DNA of 64,000 bases from contig JAITYX010000016.1 of NCBI GenBank assembly GCA_021018815.1, positions 2,672,001 through 2,736,000 of the forward strand, given 5' to 3'. The position numbers were made by a program, and so were the translations under genes. The stretch comes from Talinum fruticosum (taxonomy: Eukaryota; Streptophyta; Magnoliopsida; Caryophyllales; Talinaceae). Each line of letters starts with the position of its first letter. The stretch's first letter is position 1. The notes beneath the pieces are model-generated. The model worked only from the letters and a program-made list of their open reading frames with translations. It did not search any database and had not been told where the DNA came from. Shown here piece after piece: positions 1-14,739 of the stretch.

Positions 1-2382
1 CCATGTCTCCTGCACGAAGTTAGGCAATAGGGCCTTTTCAAAGAGACAACATCATCCTCTTCCTCGTGATTCCAGATAATCAACCAGCCTTCTGTAATTT
101 CAATAGATCTCTCATTTCATCATGTTGATGCTGCCCGTCTCCTTTGCCAGTTGTTTAGATGATGCCCATTTCCCAGTTCACTCATTTCAGTTGACTGTAT
201 ACCGGCTCTGCCATAATTAATCCTGCTTCGCACTTGCAACTTGATCGAAGTCTCGTGTTTGGGTGTGAAGAAACATGAACTTGATTTTCTTTCTTAAGGT
301 TCTCTAGTGCTCTACATTTTCTATCCCTCAAATCGCAACTAACTTTGCACCTCCGAAACCACCGCCCCCTCCCCCTCTTCTCCCAGGGAAAGGGTAAAGT
401 TCTGTTTTTTAAATCAAAATTATATTTTTTGGCTGCATATTTTAAGTCACAAGCTACTGTTCTTCTGTCCGCTTTGTGTTGCTAAATTGCATCTATTTAC
501 AGATACTTGCCGGAAACAATCGATGTTGCTGATAGCAGCCAGCAGAGGTCGACTGGATGTGAATGTTAAACACTGCATGGGTTGTGGATGTTCAATTCTC
601 TGTGATCTATTGTTTAGTTATTGGATTCTTTATTTGAATTAGCAATAATAAGTATTTGCTGTGATTATTTAACGTCATAATTTGTGGGGTATGCTCCTTC
701 CTCTTTTCTTTCTGGCAGAACAGAAATTTGTATATTAAATTTATTTGCCTGGTGCTACAATAGGGAATGAACATCTATTGTGTCTCATCTTTTATTAGAA
801 GTATGACCACAAAGCAAGTAATTTATTCAGGAAAGAATATAACACAAGTAAATTTGATATTTTCATTTGAGGGTTATATGCTTATAATTCAAGCTCCGAA
901 AAACAACCTGCCTTAAGAACACAAAATGGATCTAATCTGAGTAATTCTGAAGATGATTTCTACATTCATCTCTATGGTCGACATATTCTACATATCTTGC
1001 AGAACACATTCCATGGCGGTTCATGTATTACAATCTACAGAGGGGAGGGGGGTCTTTATACAGGCTGGACATTAGTTCTGGGCAGGTGTATACAGCTCTA
1101 AGATCCCTCGTCATAGTCCCAATATATGATGATGTTAATCCACTAAAAAATAATGCTGGTAAGGCGCCAAATACACTGAGAGATGGAATCCTCCTCAAGG
1201 CTTCAAACGGATCCGAAGATCAAAATTGAATATGCTACTCTCTTGATCCTCCACCGTGAAGACGAGAGAGCTTTCCAAATACCTGTGAAGACAGAAAAGA
1301 TCAGGAATGAATACAAATGAGCAAATGGTAAAGCATCTGCACAATTATATGCACAGTTGCACACCGTCACGGGAGGGCACGACAAAGTTTTATGATGTTT
1401 ATGAGCAAATTAGGCAGGTGAGCATGACAAGAAATATCTGTGCTGAGGAGACCTTTTTTTTGGCGATATGCTGAGGAGACTAGGATAACTTATAAGCATC
1501 AGCATGACAAGGAGGGAACGATGAACTATCAACCTTAATTTTATGTTAGGGTATATGTTATCACTAGTGTTTTTCGTTTGTGACCAATCAAATTCTTAAA
1601 AGGGGGGTTCTAATGATGGGATATAATTATTTCTTGCTTATCCTCAAACCATAGTAGGATCCCCTCTTAGGGAACACTTGTCCACATGGTCCATTAAAAA
1701 AAACACAAAGAACAAAGAACCAGACACAGAAAAGAAGAAAGTACACGGAGATATATTAATCCATGGGCATATTCATAAATATAAGTCAGTTTCATTTTAA
1801 ATAAAAATTGCAGTTCATTGCAAAAATATGCACCCATGAAGAAATAGGATCACGCTATCTTCTATTAAATTATCAGATCCTCCTCCATGAAAATTTCAGG
1901 GGCCATGTTTTGTGCTCCACTAAAAATGTCATAGCTCTATTAAAAGCTGTAGAACTCTTTAAATTTCAAGGCCTTTGCATGGCAAGGATTGCCTACTTCT
2001 TTGCATGGCAAGGATTGCCTACGTCTAAATCTCCCCACACCCTACTTCTGCGTGATGTACGTCGTGTAGTGGTGGTTGTACCTATGATAAATATCAAGCC
2101 ACCTCTAAAAGTTCCAAACTCCACTGAAAACTGAACGGCTCCTAAATAAACGCAAGGACCTCTAAAAATTCCAAAACTGAACTTCAGGGGTATCCTCCAT
2201 AACGTTCTAAGTAAGCGAGACAAAGAGAATACAGCAAAGCCTTCCCTCAAATAACAATTAGGTTATCATTTTATTAAATTTCAGAGAAAAGGAAGGTTGC
2301 TGACCTGTAAGATGGTCCTGCATCATTCACCATATAGTGATGGTCTATTTCAGGTAAATACAACCCATTAGACAAAGGTGAG
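1..2382. other. Unassigned region downstream of SWI3D
   Basis: No gene is recognised here. Short open frames occur on both strands around 1.0-1.3 kb and 1.8-2.2 kb, but none resembles a family I know. The part nearest 2,382 is probably the SWI3D 3' untranslated region. A small 26-bp tandem duplication lies at 1,974-2,024. A C-rich stretch lies near 360-385. Confidence 0.4.
1974..2024. repeat. 26-bp tandem duplication
   Basis: The segment beginning TTTGCATGGCAAGGATTGCC at 1,974 is repeated immediately at 2,000, differing near the end of the unit (CTACTT versus CTACGT). It falls in non-coding DNA. A second, imperfect pair of CTCTAAAA-TTCCAAA units follows near 2,103 and 2,160. Confidence 0.85.
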
Positions 2383-5300
2383 TCAGTTTGTCCCGACTGA
2401 AGAAGGCTGTCCTTGAGCAGAAGGCTGTGTTGGTCCTCCTCCTGACACCTCAGGTGGGACAGATGTGTTTGCTATCAGAGGAGCCGATGTCATGACGGGT
2501 CTAGAGATGGAAGGCCTTTGACCAGCCCCGGTCATTGGTGGCCTTAGCATTGAGTTTAAAAGGCCTGGCGGCATCCTGTTCATTGGGAATGATGACGGTA
2601 ATACTCTAGAAGATGAAGCTGATAAACCAAGTCGACTTGCTATAATCTGAGCACGTTCATTAAAAAGCTTTTGTCTTGATCTTTCCAACTGTTCTCTCAC
2701 CCTCATGATACCATTCTCCATTTCTGTGAAGAAACTTAACTTAATTTCCAACTTGCGCAGCTGCAACCACAAGAAAACACTAAGAATCAGGCTTCCACAT
2801 GCAACAAGATAACTAAAATTTCACCCTGATCCTGATAATCAGACAATCAACCGTCGGTTTTTTTCCCCAGCACTCAGTTATCAGAGAGGAAAGTACAAGT
2901 GTTGGAAATACCTGCTTCTCAATTAGGAGCGTAGCAAGCTGCCGAATTTCATCTTCTTCCTGGTCTGCAAGAAGTTTTGCCTTCATTGCGGCAGCTGAAA
3001 GAGTTGCAATTGCAGCACGCTTCAGCTTGGCCATGTTTGAATCATCTTTCACCTTGGTACTCACCGTAGATTTAGGATCTCCAGTCTTATCAACTTCCAT
3101 ATTATCCACTATACAATGAACAGGGTGGCCCACTTTGCCAATTAGAAGGTGAAATCAATATTACCATTAACTAACATAGACACACAAATAGTGGATAGCA
3201 TATAAAAGACAATAAAAAGAGGTTCCTAGAGCTGAATAATGAACCATCCAAATATACTTTTCACAATTAAATCCTACATTGGGCCAAATATTGGAACACG
3301 CAATCAATTCACGGTCATTAACGACATCATCCTCAATCACCTTCAAAACTGTAAAATTTGGGACTCTCCCAAGAGTAAAGCAACTTGAGCTACATGCAAG
3401 TGAACACTGATAAAATTGACCAGACAGAATTTACCTGTCTGTGATTCAACTTCCACCCTTACATCTGGAATCTCTTTATCTGGCTGCTCTTTTTTGTCTG
3501 AAAGAACAGGACAGGACTCCATATCTACATCCTTAGGAACTTCTGTGCTTTGAACAGCTCCTACATCATTCTCTTTCGCTGCTTTATTCGGAGAACCTGA
3601 AGGCTCAATCTTAGATGAAGAATCATCTGCATCTTTTTTATTAGCGGGTGCCTCATCATTTGTTAGAACAGGATTCTGTGAATCATTTACAACCTCTGGT
3701 CCAGTCTGCTCAGTACTAGTACACTCATCTGGCCTTTCTGTGGTCTGGGACTTCTCTTCATCAGTCTTTTCTGCAAGTTGTGACTTCACTTCACCAGGTG
3801 TTTGTGCAGCTTGGGATCTCACTTCATCAGACTTTTGTGCAACTTGAGAATTTTTGCCATCAGGTTTTTCTACACATGGTGACTTCTCCCCACATAAATC
3901 CTGCCCTTGAGAAGGCAATCCTAGATCATCTCCAGAAGAAGAATCCTTTGCACGAATCGGATCATCTGTCAAATGAATTCCATCCGATAACAAGGTAGAT
4001 TTACCATCCCTTTGGTTGGCAGAACTCTCCTCATTACAATTAATATTTTTGTCATTTACAGATTGCTCTGGCCCATTCTGATCAATTTTTTCCATTCCAA
4101 CACTGCAAAAGTGCAAATCATGGTCACCACTCAAGAGACATAATAAGAAATCAGTATTCCCAGATTCAAGTGGCACAACTCACCTCACAGAATCATTCTG
4201 TTCTTTCTTCTCATCTGGTGGATCTTCAAGAACAAAGCAGTGCCTTGCAGCTAGCTGTGACCCAGCAGAACTCCTGGACATTAACTTTAGTGAGCCACGG
4301 GCAGATGCAGTAGCAACACCAGGCTCCACCAATCGAGTAAGGAATGCTGCCTGAGAGATAGATTAACCCATGTATATTAAGCAAAGAAAAAAATATATGA
4401 GGCATTTACTCACTTCCTATCAAATCTCATAGTTCCAAGTAAAAAAGCATTATATCAACTATTATCCATGGCTGCCATAGGATTGTCCAACTACAAATTC
4501 AGATGCTCTCTCTAAATTAACAATCCATTTGGTCAAATCCAGCTACCTACACATAAATGGCCACTGTCTCTACAGACTGCAATCCACAACTGTATGAGAT
4601 TTAAAGTGCAACAACAGGACATATTTAGATATCAACTCAGACAGATCTTACTTTAAAATACATAAATAAAAAAATAAATCTGGTCAGTGTATTTCTCAAG
4701 GATTGTAGATATAAAATATGTCAATCTGGTTCGGCTTTTAGACAAATCAATCATCAACATTATCTTCTGGACAACAGAGGATATTTGGACAGACGCCTTT
4801 AATATTATTCGACTTTTTCAAAATAGATTACCCATACCATTCCAGACAAAAGTGGTTTTGGATCACCCTAAGTTGTATTTTGGTTTTTATGTTTATAACA
4901 CTTTTCAAACTAAATAGACTGCTAGTAATAGAGGCCCATGATTTAGTTATCCAAGCTCGCAAAGAGGTACATTGTACTAAGAAGTCATTATATTACTGAT
5001 TTATTATATTAATAAAACTGTACTACCTATTGACAAAGAAAATAATAATAACAAATTTTTAAAAAATGTTCTGGATAATACTAAGCTAATAAATGCAGCT
5101 AGTTTGTATGTTGAGTGCCTTACCAATGCCATGACAGGATTCCCTGCTTCGGCAAAAGAAATTTTATCTTCCGCGCTATGTAGGAAACCAATGACATCAA
5201 ATGCCTCTTTTAATGCCTTGAGCACAATATCATCATCTCCTTGCTGAGTCGCTTTGCCATCTTGGACATCTTCGAGATTTAAGGTTTCTATCGGGGATGA

Positions 5301-8300
5301 CATAGGTTGTACAGTATTTGTATCAGTTCTCTCAGGTGGCTCTTGATCATTTCCACCACTTTTGCTTTCTGATTTTTCTGAATTAAGTTTACCACTTTCA
5401 GCCTCAGCTGATTCAGAACTATCTTTACGATTTTTTACCTCTGGTTGCTCTGAACTATCCTTTGGAACAGGTAAATCATTATTCATTGAAGTCAGTTCTG
5501 CAGTCTCCTGAATACCTTCTTTTGTATCCTCATAATCCAGGAATCCATCCTCAATAGGCATTTGAAGGAAATGCAATATGCATTGGGCCTTAGTCTTTGT
5601 GGCAACGTGCTCAGCTATCTCATTCCAGTTCTCTTTATAAAGCTCTAATGCCTCAAGGAGTAGGAGAGTCTCCTGATCAGTCCACTTTCCGCCACTACCA
5701 CCAGAGGCGTCGCCAGGCTCCATGAGAATGAAATCGGAGGGGCACATTCCAGAGCCAAATTTCCCATTGTTATAGCACTCAGTACACAAATCAAAATCTG
5801 CCTGTAAAGCAAAATATAGTCACCCCTTTTGCAACAAGAAGAGAGGAGTTGTCATTGACAAAAACACTACCATTTCCAATTACTCCCACCACCCACAACA
5901 AACAAAAAAAAAAGGTACACGGTCATGCACAGTAACTAGAAGTCTTATTATCGCTACTCAAATCCACCAATTAAGGTTGTCTCATTAGGAATTTTTGGAT
6001 GCATATAAAGTTCCCATCATGTTTGATCGATCCATTTGAAGTCTATCTTTCACGGCATGAGTTGGCATCCATGTCTCAATAGATCCACCATCCTACATGT
6101 CTAATGCACATAGACTCATGGCCATCTTCCAGCCATCAAACCTGAATTGCTAGTCACTACTACCACTAGGCCTAAAAGGCAAGGAACACAACCCAAACCA
6201 CATACGAAAGGAGAAAAGTCATGATTTCGTTGAGAGTGAGCATCAAATAAGTACACTTCAACCATCTGTACTCTTTAATGCCCGGAGGTAAGTATAAGGA
6301 CCCCCTACAAGTTAGCACCAGGCCAGAGATCAAACATACCAAGTGCCTAATAACCTTCAGAAACGAAAGAAACATACAATAATACAGATTTTGAGCCATA
6401 TAAAATAACTCTTCTGGACTCAAAAAGATAAATATAGGAGTGAGACAAGTGAATATTTCTGAATAAACTTGTGGTTCAATCAAAGATATTTCTCTTTGGC
6501 ATGCACAAACACACACACAGACAATGGACATCAACCAAATGAATTTGGGATGGGAGGATATACAAATTTCCTGGGCTAACATTTCCACTGCAAGAAAATT
6601 TTCAAGCCCTTGAAAAATTAATGTGGAACTTGGAAATCACTTTGACACGTTCAAACAACCATCATCAGACCATCGTAGCATAAAAGCTTTTATTCTAGTC
6701 CCTCTGTAAGATACGCTAATTATAGTTAGTAAAGACGATAATAATATCCAACCATATTTATTCACAGATTTATAAATCATGATCTTAACCAACTAAACTA
6801 AACCAATGAACTCATAACACACACACCAAAACACTTGCAAATGGTCAAGAGTGAGTTATTCATATTGCTTGAGACAAAGATTCACAAATAATCCAAACTT
6901 GACCTTCAAACAGAATTTAGATTCTTTCATGAAATCTCACAAAACAATCAGTCAGAGAAACTCCACCTGCTTCTGGCAATGGTATCGCTTGCGAGAGCAA
7001 TCAGCAGAACAGGAATTGCAATGATACTCAACTGCAGGTCCCTCCTGTTTTACCAACTCCTCAGCAATAGTCGACTCACGAAACAGTCCAGTAGGCATTG
7101 CTAGTGTCGATGTATTGGCTCTTGGAAATACTTGTTGGTTGGATTGCTCAGTTTCAAACTGATACAGCTTTTCAATTAATGACTCTGCTTTGTCGTCCTG
7201 ATCAGTATCTGTACTGGGATTGGGATCAACGTCCGTAGGATCATTCAGAGGAAAAGGATGGTAATTAATCAAACCCCAGTGATCCAGAAACTCCATAACC
7301 TCTTGCCTTGCATCAGAATCCCCAGTTGACAATTCTGACAAATCTTTTAATTCAATATTTGTCATAGGATTGGCATGGAACCTCTTCATGATCCAATTTC
7401 TTACTTCCAAGTAAATTTCCGGTGTCCGACTTTCTGACTTCCCGTTAAAGAAGGAATGCAATGTTTGTTTTTCAATTGGATGGATTTTTGTCCAGGAAAA
7501 CCAGCCTAAAAGGAAAGAAGACGCATTATTAACAGGGATTCCTTAAAAGATCCATTTGGGTCATTCCTAGTTCATCCTATGAGTTAATAAAGATGTTAAA
7601 TCAAATCAAAATGTGAGACAAGAATGAGGAGATATAAAGGTAATAGACAGCTCTAAACACGTGACGAAACACTTATGTCCACATCCCAAACTCCTGCCAA
7701 AGTTTGCTGACATCAAAAGCTTTCCACAGAAACAAAATCAATATGTTTAAGTAAGCCATTTACGATGACATTCACGAGCATCGAGTCTTCACCCTCTTTT
7801 TCCCATTTGGATTGACTAATATTTTTGGAAGGCGAAATCTCAATTTACTACGCTCCTCTTCACAACAATACCACATGGCATATTGGGAGAGAAACTATCT
7901 GAAAAGAAACCCCCCACGAAATTACCAAACTTTATCTTCTGTGAATCATTTTCAATATCAATCACGACAATTCAACGTCCTGTCTTGAATCCCGAAAAAA
8001 CATAAATTATAATTTCTAAATAGTCCTCAAAAGCTATACAACTATAAGATTTCCACAGAACATGAGAAAGTAAAGTTTCTACCTACAAACATAAGTCACA
8101 TTACTCCTACAACAAATGCCATCTATCATTCACAATATAACCAGCCAAACCAATTCAGTATCACAGCAAATTCTGGCCTATTCAATATTGCTTAAGTTGA
8201 AATGCACTCAGTCATGCCTTCTTCCAATTGAAACCAAAGATAATCAAGGAAACGAAATTGCATCATCAATTACAGTCATTAAGTATTATCAGAAGTCGTT

Positions 8301-9029
8301 TCGGAAAGAAGATGGCTCATATATAAGGAAGCAAAGAACTTGACATTCAACGTATCAATCCATCGGAGAGATAGAAAACTACAGCATCATGAAAAAGGAA
8401 ATCGAATCCATAAACTTTCAAAATTTTACTGAATTAACAACTTGTTGCGATAATCTCACTCCCAAAACCCTAAATTCAAGAAAGAGCGCAATAAATGAAG
8501 AGAATTAAGGCGAAAAAAATCAAAGAAAGAAACCTACCAGCGGCCACAGGAACAACATGAGCATTTTCGCCTCGAGATCGGATCGCTTCGAACTCAGCTT
8601 CAATGGCGGCCTCAAGCGCCTCATAATCCTCCTTTATCACATTCACCTCCTGGCCGTCGGAACCACCAGCCGCATCCAGCGCCGTCGTCGACTGCTCGTT
8701 GTTGATGGCATTGAGCGCCGAAGAGATGGCGGCATTGCTGTCGGAGAGCTGCCGAGCTCTGGTTAACGGTCCGTTGTGGATCGCCGAGAAAAAGAGGAGA
8801 CACCGGCGGCCGCCGCAGCAGCGGCGGCGGCGGCCTTCTCACGAGCATGCCGTTTCGGCGGGGCCGAGGAAGAGCCTGAAATGGCGGAGGAGGTTGGTTT
8901 GCGTTTCTGACCCCTCCGCCGAGGCGCAGGTGGCTCCGTCGCCGGAGAATCACCGGATTTCATGGAAGATCCGGCGGAAGCGGCGGGCGCCGGCGAGTGA
9001 GATCCTACCTCTCGGCGCTTCTCTTCCAT
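2383..9029 (-). CDS. SWI3D: SWI/SNF complex subunit SWI3D, seven exons, exon 1 frameshifted
   Basis: This is a core scaffold subunit of plant SWI/SNF (BAF-type) chromatin-remodelling ATPase complexes in the nucleus. Exons on the minus strand: 9029-8538, 7505-6967, 5801-5124, 4350-4184, 4102-3435, 3108-2912 and 2760-2383, all with GT-AG junctions and compatible phases. Domains in order are a basic N-terminus (PAPRRRGQKRK), SWIRM (about residues 165-255, start GWFSW), a ZZ finger (about 325-360, CNSCSADCSRKRYHC then CTEC), SANT (about 383-430, KWTDQETLLLLEALE), an acidic middle, and a C-terminal coiled coil (KLKRAAIATLSAAA, REQLERSRQKLFNERAQII). The length would be about 1,039 residues if exon 1 were in frame, close to the Arabidopsis protein. 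Oddity: exon 1 carries an apparent 1-base deletion near 8,784, so the literal frame from the ATG stops at 8,763. Everything downstream is open and conserved, so this is either a sequence error or a recent lesion. Confidence 0.93.
3730..3870 (-). repeat. Four 11-residue acidic repeats in SWI3D exon 5
   Basis: Within SWI3D exon 5 the protein reads SQVAQKSDEVR, SQAAQTPGEVK, SQLAEKTDEEK and SQTTERPDE in succession. These are about four tandem copies of an 11-residue unit with SQ at the start and DE near the end. The region is low-complexity, acidic and probably disordered. The equivalent stretch in other SWI3D proteins is variable in sequence. Confidence 0.75.
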
Positions 9030-9389
9030 TTTCTTCGTCCCCCGCCCTCAAGGGTTTTGGCTTCGCAGTAGGAAAGGAAGGAGAGAGGGAGAGAGAGACT
9101 GGCAGAGTTCCAACTTTCAAGCTCTCTTTGTGTACAACAAAATCAAATATACAATGTATTTATTCACCCAAAAAAACACTCATAAAAGATCTTTTTTTTT
9201 TTTTTTGGAAAAAGGGTGTGGAGCTTTATTAGTCCGTCCAATTTTATTTTATTTTTTAAGAGAAGAGAAAGATTAGGTTTTATATAATGTCTCTAGTTTA
9301 GAGATTGTGAAACGTGAAGGAGAATTTGGGTCGATCGATTATTAGGAATTAATGTCAATAGCGGCCATAATTTAGACTTTAAGGAACGA
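9030..9389. other. SWI3D 5' flank
   Basis: This holds the region just upstream of the SWI3D start. It includes a purine-rich GAGAGAGGGAGAGAGAGA tract near 9,082-9,100 (pyrimidine-rich on the coding strand, common in plant 5' leaders) and an 18-T run near 9,190. No other gene is seen. Confidence 0.5.
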
Positions 9390-10100
9390 ATGGGTGAATG
9401 GATTAGATACTTCAGTAAGTACAAAAGTAAATGGAAAGAATATAAATTTAGTTACTTCCTCGTAGCGTTATGGGAGATTTGGAAAGAAATTAATGAAGTT
9501 GTATTCAATGGAAAGATGCATAATTCACAGGATATCCTCTGCAGGTGTTGCTACAACCTTTTCACTTTGGCGATGAGACACAGTCACCTAATGTGAAAGA
9601 ATTGCATGGGAGAAATCCACAGGAGGATCGTTGCGGATAGCTGGTTTTCCATTTTGAACCTTCTAATTAAAGTTGGACAATTATTTTGATAGATGGAGCG
9701 TGGTACATGTTGATTCTTCAAGCGAGGGCTGCTTGGGTGTTTACTGAAGATACCACCATTACGTATCGGAGCACTTGGATGATGCTACTCCAAAATGCGC
9801 TTCAAGCATCATATATTGCAATGGAAGAGGCATTAAAGGAGACACTTTTAAGAGACTCGTCAACACGTCACAATTCAAACCAATGTTGCTAGGTAATTAA
9901 GGAGTTCCGAGGAGATGTCAATTGCTCTAAGGAGTCTATCATCTTGTGTAGTTCTATCAAGAGACTGCTCTCTTTTTCATTTCAGTTTCTGTGGTCAAAG
10001 TTAGTAGGTATCATGTCATAACTGCCAACTATTTGGCTCTTAAAGTTAAAAACGAACACTCTTATAATTATTGCGTGTTTATCTATCTCTGTTGCCAAAT
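9390..10100 (+). mobile_element. LINE fragment, C-terminal RNase H part
   Basis: The plus-strand frames resemble the end of a plant L1-type LINE ORF2. LVALWEIWKEINEVVFNGK near 9,450 matches the linker after the zinc-binding domain. DGAWYMLILQARAAWVF near 9,690 and ASYIAMEEALKE near 9,808 match the RNase H-like (RVT_3) domain. VSRYHVITANYLALKV near 10,000 resembles its end. Frames are broken. No poly-A tail or target duplication was identified, so this is an old truncated copy. Confidence 0.6.
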
Positions 10101-10204
10101 ATATATAATTTCTCCAATATTTAAAGAATGGTCAGATTCTCATTGTTATCAAGTGTTCTTGCCGTCAATAAATGTTGTCAAAATATGTAAACATAAGATA
10201 GAAT

Positions 10205-11320
10205 TTCATAATTGATCAGATGACTTCAATACAGGCAAAGTATAAACAAATCATATGTAGCCAGATGTATGCTAATAGTAAATTTAGTGCTAGTGGAGGT
10301 TTGCACTTTTTGGGCTTAATGTTCATACTTCCCCAAAATGTCCTTATGAAGGTGGAACAAATCTGTAAGAACTTATGGAATTTCAGTAACAGATACAAGA
10401 AAGTACCCCCAGTAGTAGCATAGCCTGTGACATTGTATGCAAAGATATGTGGAGGTTTGGACTTCAAAGAAATCAAGAATTGGAATAAAGCTTTCATCAC
10501 CCAGTTAATTTAGGCGGAAAGATATTCTATGGGTAAGAAAAAGACATCTGGCAGTACAAATATAGGAGTAATGTTTATTGGTATTGGCAGAAAATGTATC
10601 ATTTGAAGGACAAGCTGGATCCTATGTTCAGTCACTGGATGCAGGGGAGTTTTAAAGTGGATGCAACTTATAAGTGGTTGTAAGGGAACACTCCCAAGTA
10701 GAGATGGAGTAAATGTGTTTGGCATAGTAATATAATCCCAAAACACATATTTATATTATGGATGATGATACACAAAAACTCCCTACTAGACAAAGGCTAG
10801 CTCAGTTCAACCCTCAACTAAGCCAAATCTGTGGAATTTGTACATATCAAATTGAGAGTGGAGCATTTGTCTTATGAACATGAGCATGCAAGAAATGTTA
10901 GACTGAGGGTATTTAACTAGATTCAGAATACTCATGATCTCAAATCACTACAGTTAGCGCAAATGGATGCAAAGTACAAAAATAAAAAGTGTTTATGGTA
11001 ACATCATTAAAACTGCAAATGCTCCAATCTTATATCAAATATGGAAGGATATAAATGGGGCTATTCACCATGAAAAGAAGTCAAGTCTAGAAAAAGCTTT
11101 AAAGGCTATTCAGGATATGCTCAAGGATAGATTCAAGTACATCGCTATGTATAGGAGTAAATATAAATATTGGGAATAATGGTGTAAGTAAAATGGTTAA
11201 TATGAGAACTAAAGAGTGAAGAGAACCCTTCCTATAAGGTGGCTCTTCCTCTTATGTAGTTACCTTACATAGGTAACTTGGGCATGAATAAAGAGTTTGC
11301 ATTTGTCCACAAAAGAAAAT
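10205..11320 (+). mobile_element. 5'-truncated LINE, RT thumb and zf-RVT
   Basis: A second LINE fragment. FILPQNVLMKVEQICKNLW, then NRYKKVPPVV near 10,390, are typical of the end of the reverse transcriptase. GGLDFKEIKNWNKAFITQLI near 10,450 follows. A zinc-binding (zf-RVT) domain lies around 10,660-10,870 (KHIFILWMMIHKNSLLDKA, then CGICTYQIESG). The terminal frame ends at 11,179, followed by AATAAAG near 11,287. Several stops interrupt it. Its order relative to the preceding RNase H fragment shows that these are two separate insertions. Confidence 0.72.
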
Positions 11321-12350
11321 ATAGAATTTCAATGGTGTAAAAGGATAAAAATAAATATTTGCATCTATTTTATGAAAGGGAGAGAGGAACTGCTAGAAAT
11401 GAATGTTGTACTTTTAGGGTGGGGTTGATAACTCAATAGTTAGGAGACCAAGGAAAAATTTCCTAATCTTCAACAAAGTTGTATTAAGCGGTGATCATTG
11501 TCTTAACAGTCAAGTAGCCGAACCATGAAAAACGTTGACCTTACTCTCATTTCAGGAACAAATGTTAGCGATTACCATCACATAAGTATAACGATTTAAT
11601 CAAAATGTAACGTATGCAGTCCATCTACTAACATAATTTATGATAACCACAATTATAATATTATTTCATTCTAATATTTTATTATAACTAAATAAAGTTA
11701 TGAAAATATCATTACGTCCAACCAAATATTACATAAGTTATTTTTCAAGAAGTTGCCGGTGTAATTGTAGTTACTAGTTAGTAATAGCTTGATTCATTTC
11801 CATCCATTTAGAGCTTATATTGTTATACGTTTCCGAATTTAAGAGTATCAGCGAACTAGTTATTGGTTCGTATAACTTATTATCATTACCTTTTCCTACT
11901 ACTTATAACTACTCCTTTACGTATGTGTACTGCACCTAACCATTCACCACAGTCTGTATTTTCCTCACTAATCCTTATTACCCGGCATTAGTTTAATAAA
12001 CTACTTGTCGATATTACTAAGTGTATAAAAATAGGAAAAACATCTTAAAAAAGTAATATAAATAATTTGCAGGACTAATTTATAATATATATTTATATTA
12101 TAAATATTGTCTCACATGAGAGTTACATCCAATATTAAGCTAAATCAAGGAGGTCACACCTTTAACACCTAAATTAAAATAAAAAAATAAAAGAAAGAAT
12201 GAAAGAAAGAAAGTCGAGGAAGAAAGATATACAAAAGAGAGAACTAGTGACAGGGGGCGGGGCTGCCTTTACGGGCCTAACTGAAAGGCCATTATGATGT
12301 TCTAAGTTAGAGAAAATCAAGATTAACAGCCCTTAAAATCTCATCATAGG
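11321..12350. other. AT-rich intergenic region
   Basis: No gene seen. The stretch is AT-rich, with a short GC-rich patch near 12,250-12,290 (GGGGGCGGGGCTGCC) just before the solo LTR. Confidence 0.5.
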
Positions 12351-14359
<2,009 letters not shown>

Positions 14360-14589
14360 ATAGGCCCTCACAGTCGGGCCTATTTGGAATATAGTTGTTG
14401 AAATCCTAACCATATGAATTACAATGGCCCAAATTTATGCTATACATTTATAATATTTAGTATTTAGTTCAATATAATCAATTATATAATACAAAATTTC
14501 GTTATGGTTGACGTGAAGCTAGTAACAAAAGCAAAACATGGACATTGCCTCGGGAAAAAGCCAGCGACCAAGCAATTCCAATCGTGGTG

Positions 14590-14739
14590 TATAGAGTATT
14601 CGTAGTTACTTATAACTAACTATTCCAGTTTGTTACACTGCAGATATGAGACTCATCCTTTATATTAGCCTTGTTATTCCATTATTGCAATATAATAATA
14701 CACATTTCATTTCTCTCTTTCTCTCTCTAAAACTTCTCA
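14590..14739 (+). repeat. 5' LTR of copia element
   Basis: 150 bp, starting TATAGAG (an ancestral TG is now TA) and ending AACTTCTCA just before the primer-binding site at 14,740. Aligns along its length with 19,411-19,560. Confidence 0.93.

Noticed and set aside
3255..3337. Possible additional SWI3D exon (reads VLKVIEDDVVNDRELIA with a TTACAG acceptor)
   Set aside because: Joining exon 5 directly to the exon at 3,108 keeps phase and matches the family. This stretch has no counterpart in known SWI3D proteins.
4687..4917. Plus-strand open frame of 76 codons
   Set aside because: It lies in a SWI3D intron, antisense, with AT-rich composition and no homology.
6172..6588. 138-codon minus-strand open frame
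   Set aside because: It lies wholly in SWI3D intron 2, has no recognisable domain and includes a CA-repeat-derived segment.
8557..9232. Plus-strand open frames antisense to SWI3D exon 1
   Set aside because: They are shadows of the GC-rich coding exon; the minus-strand reading has clear conserved SWI3D motifs.
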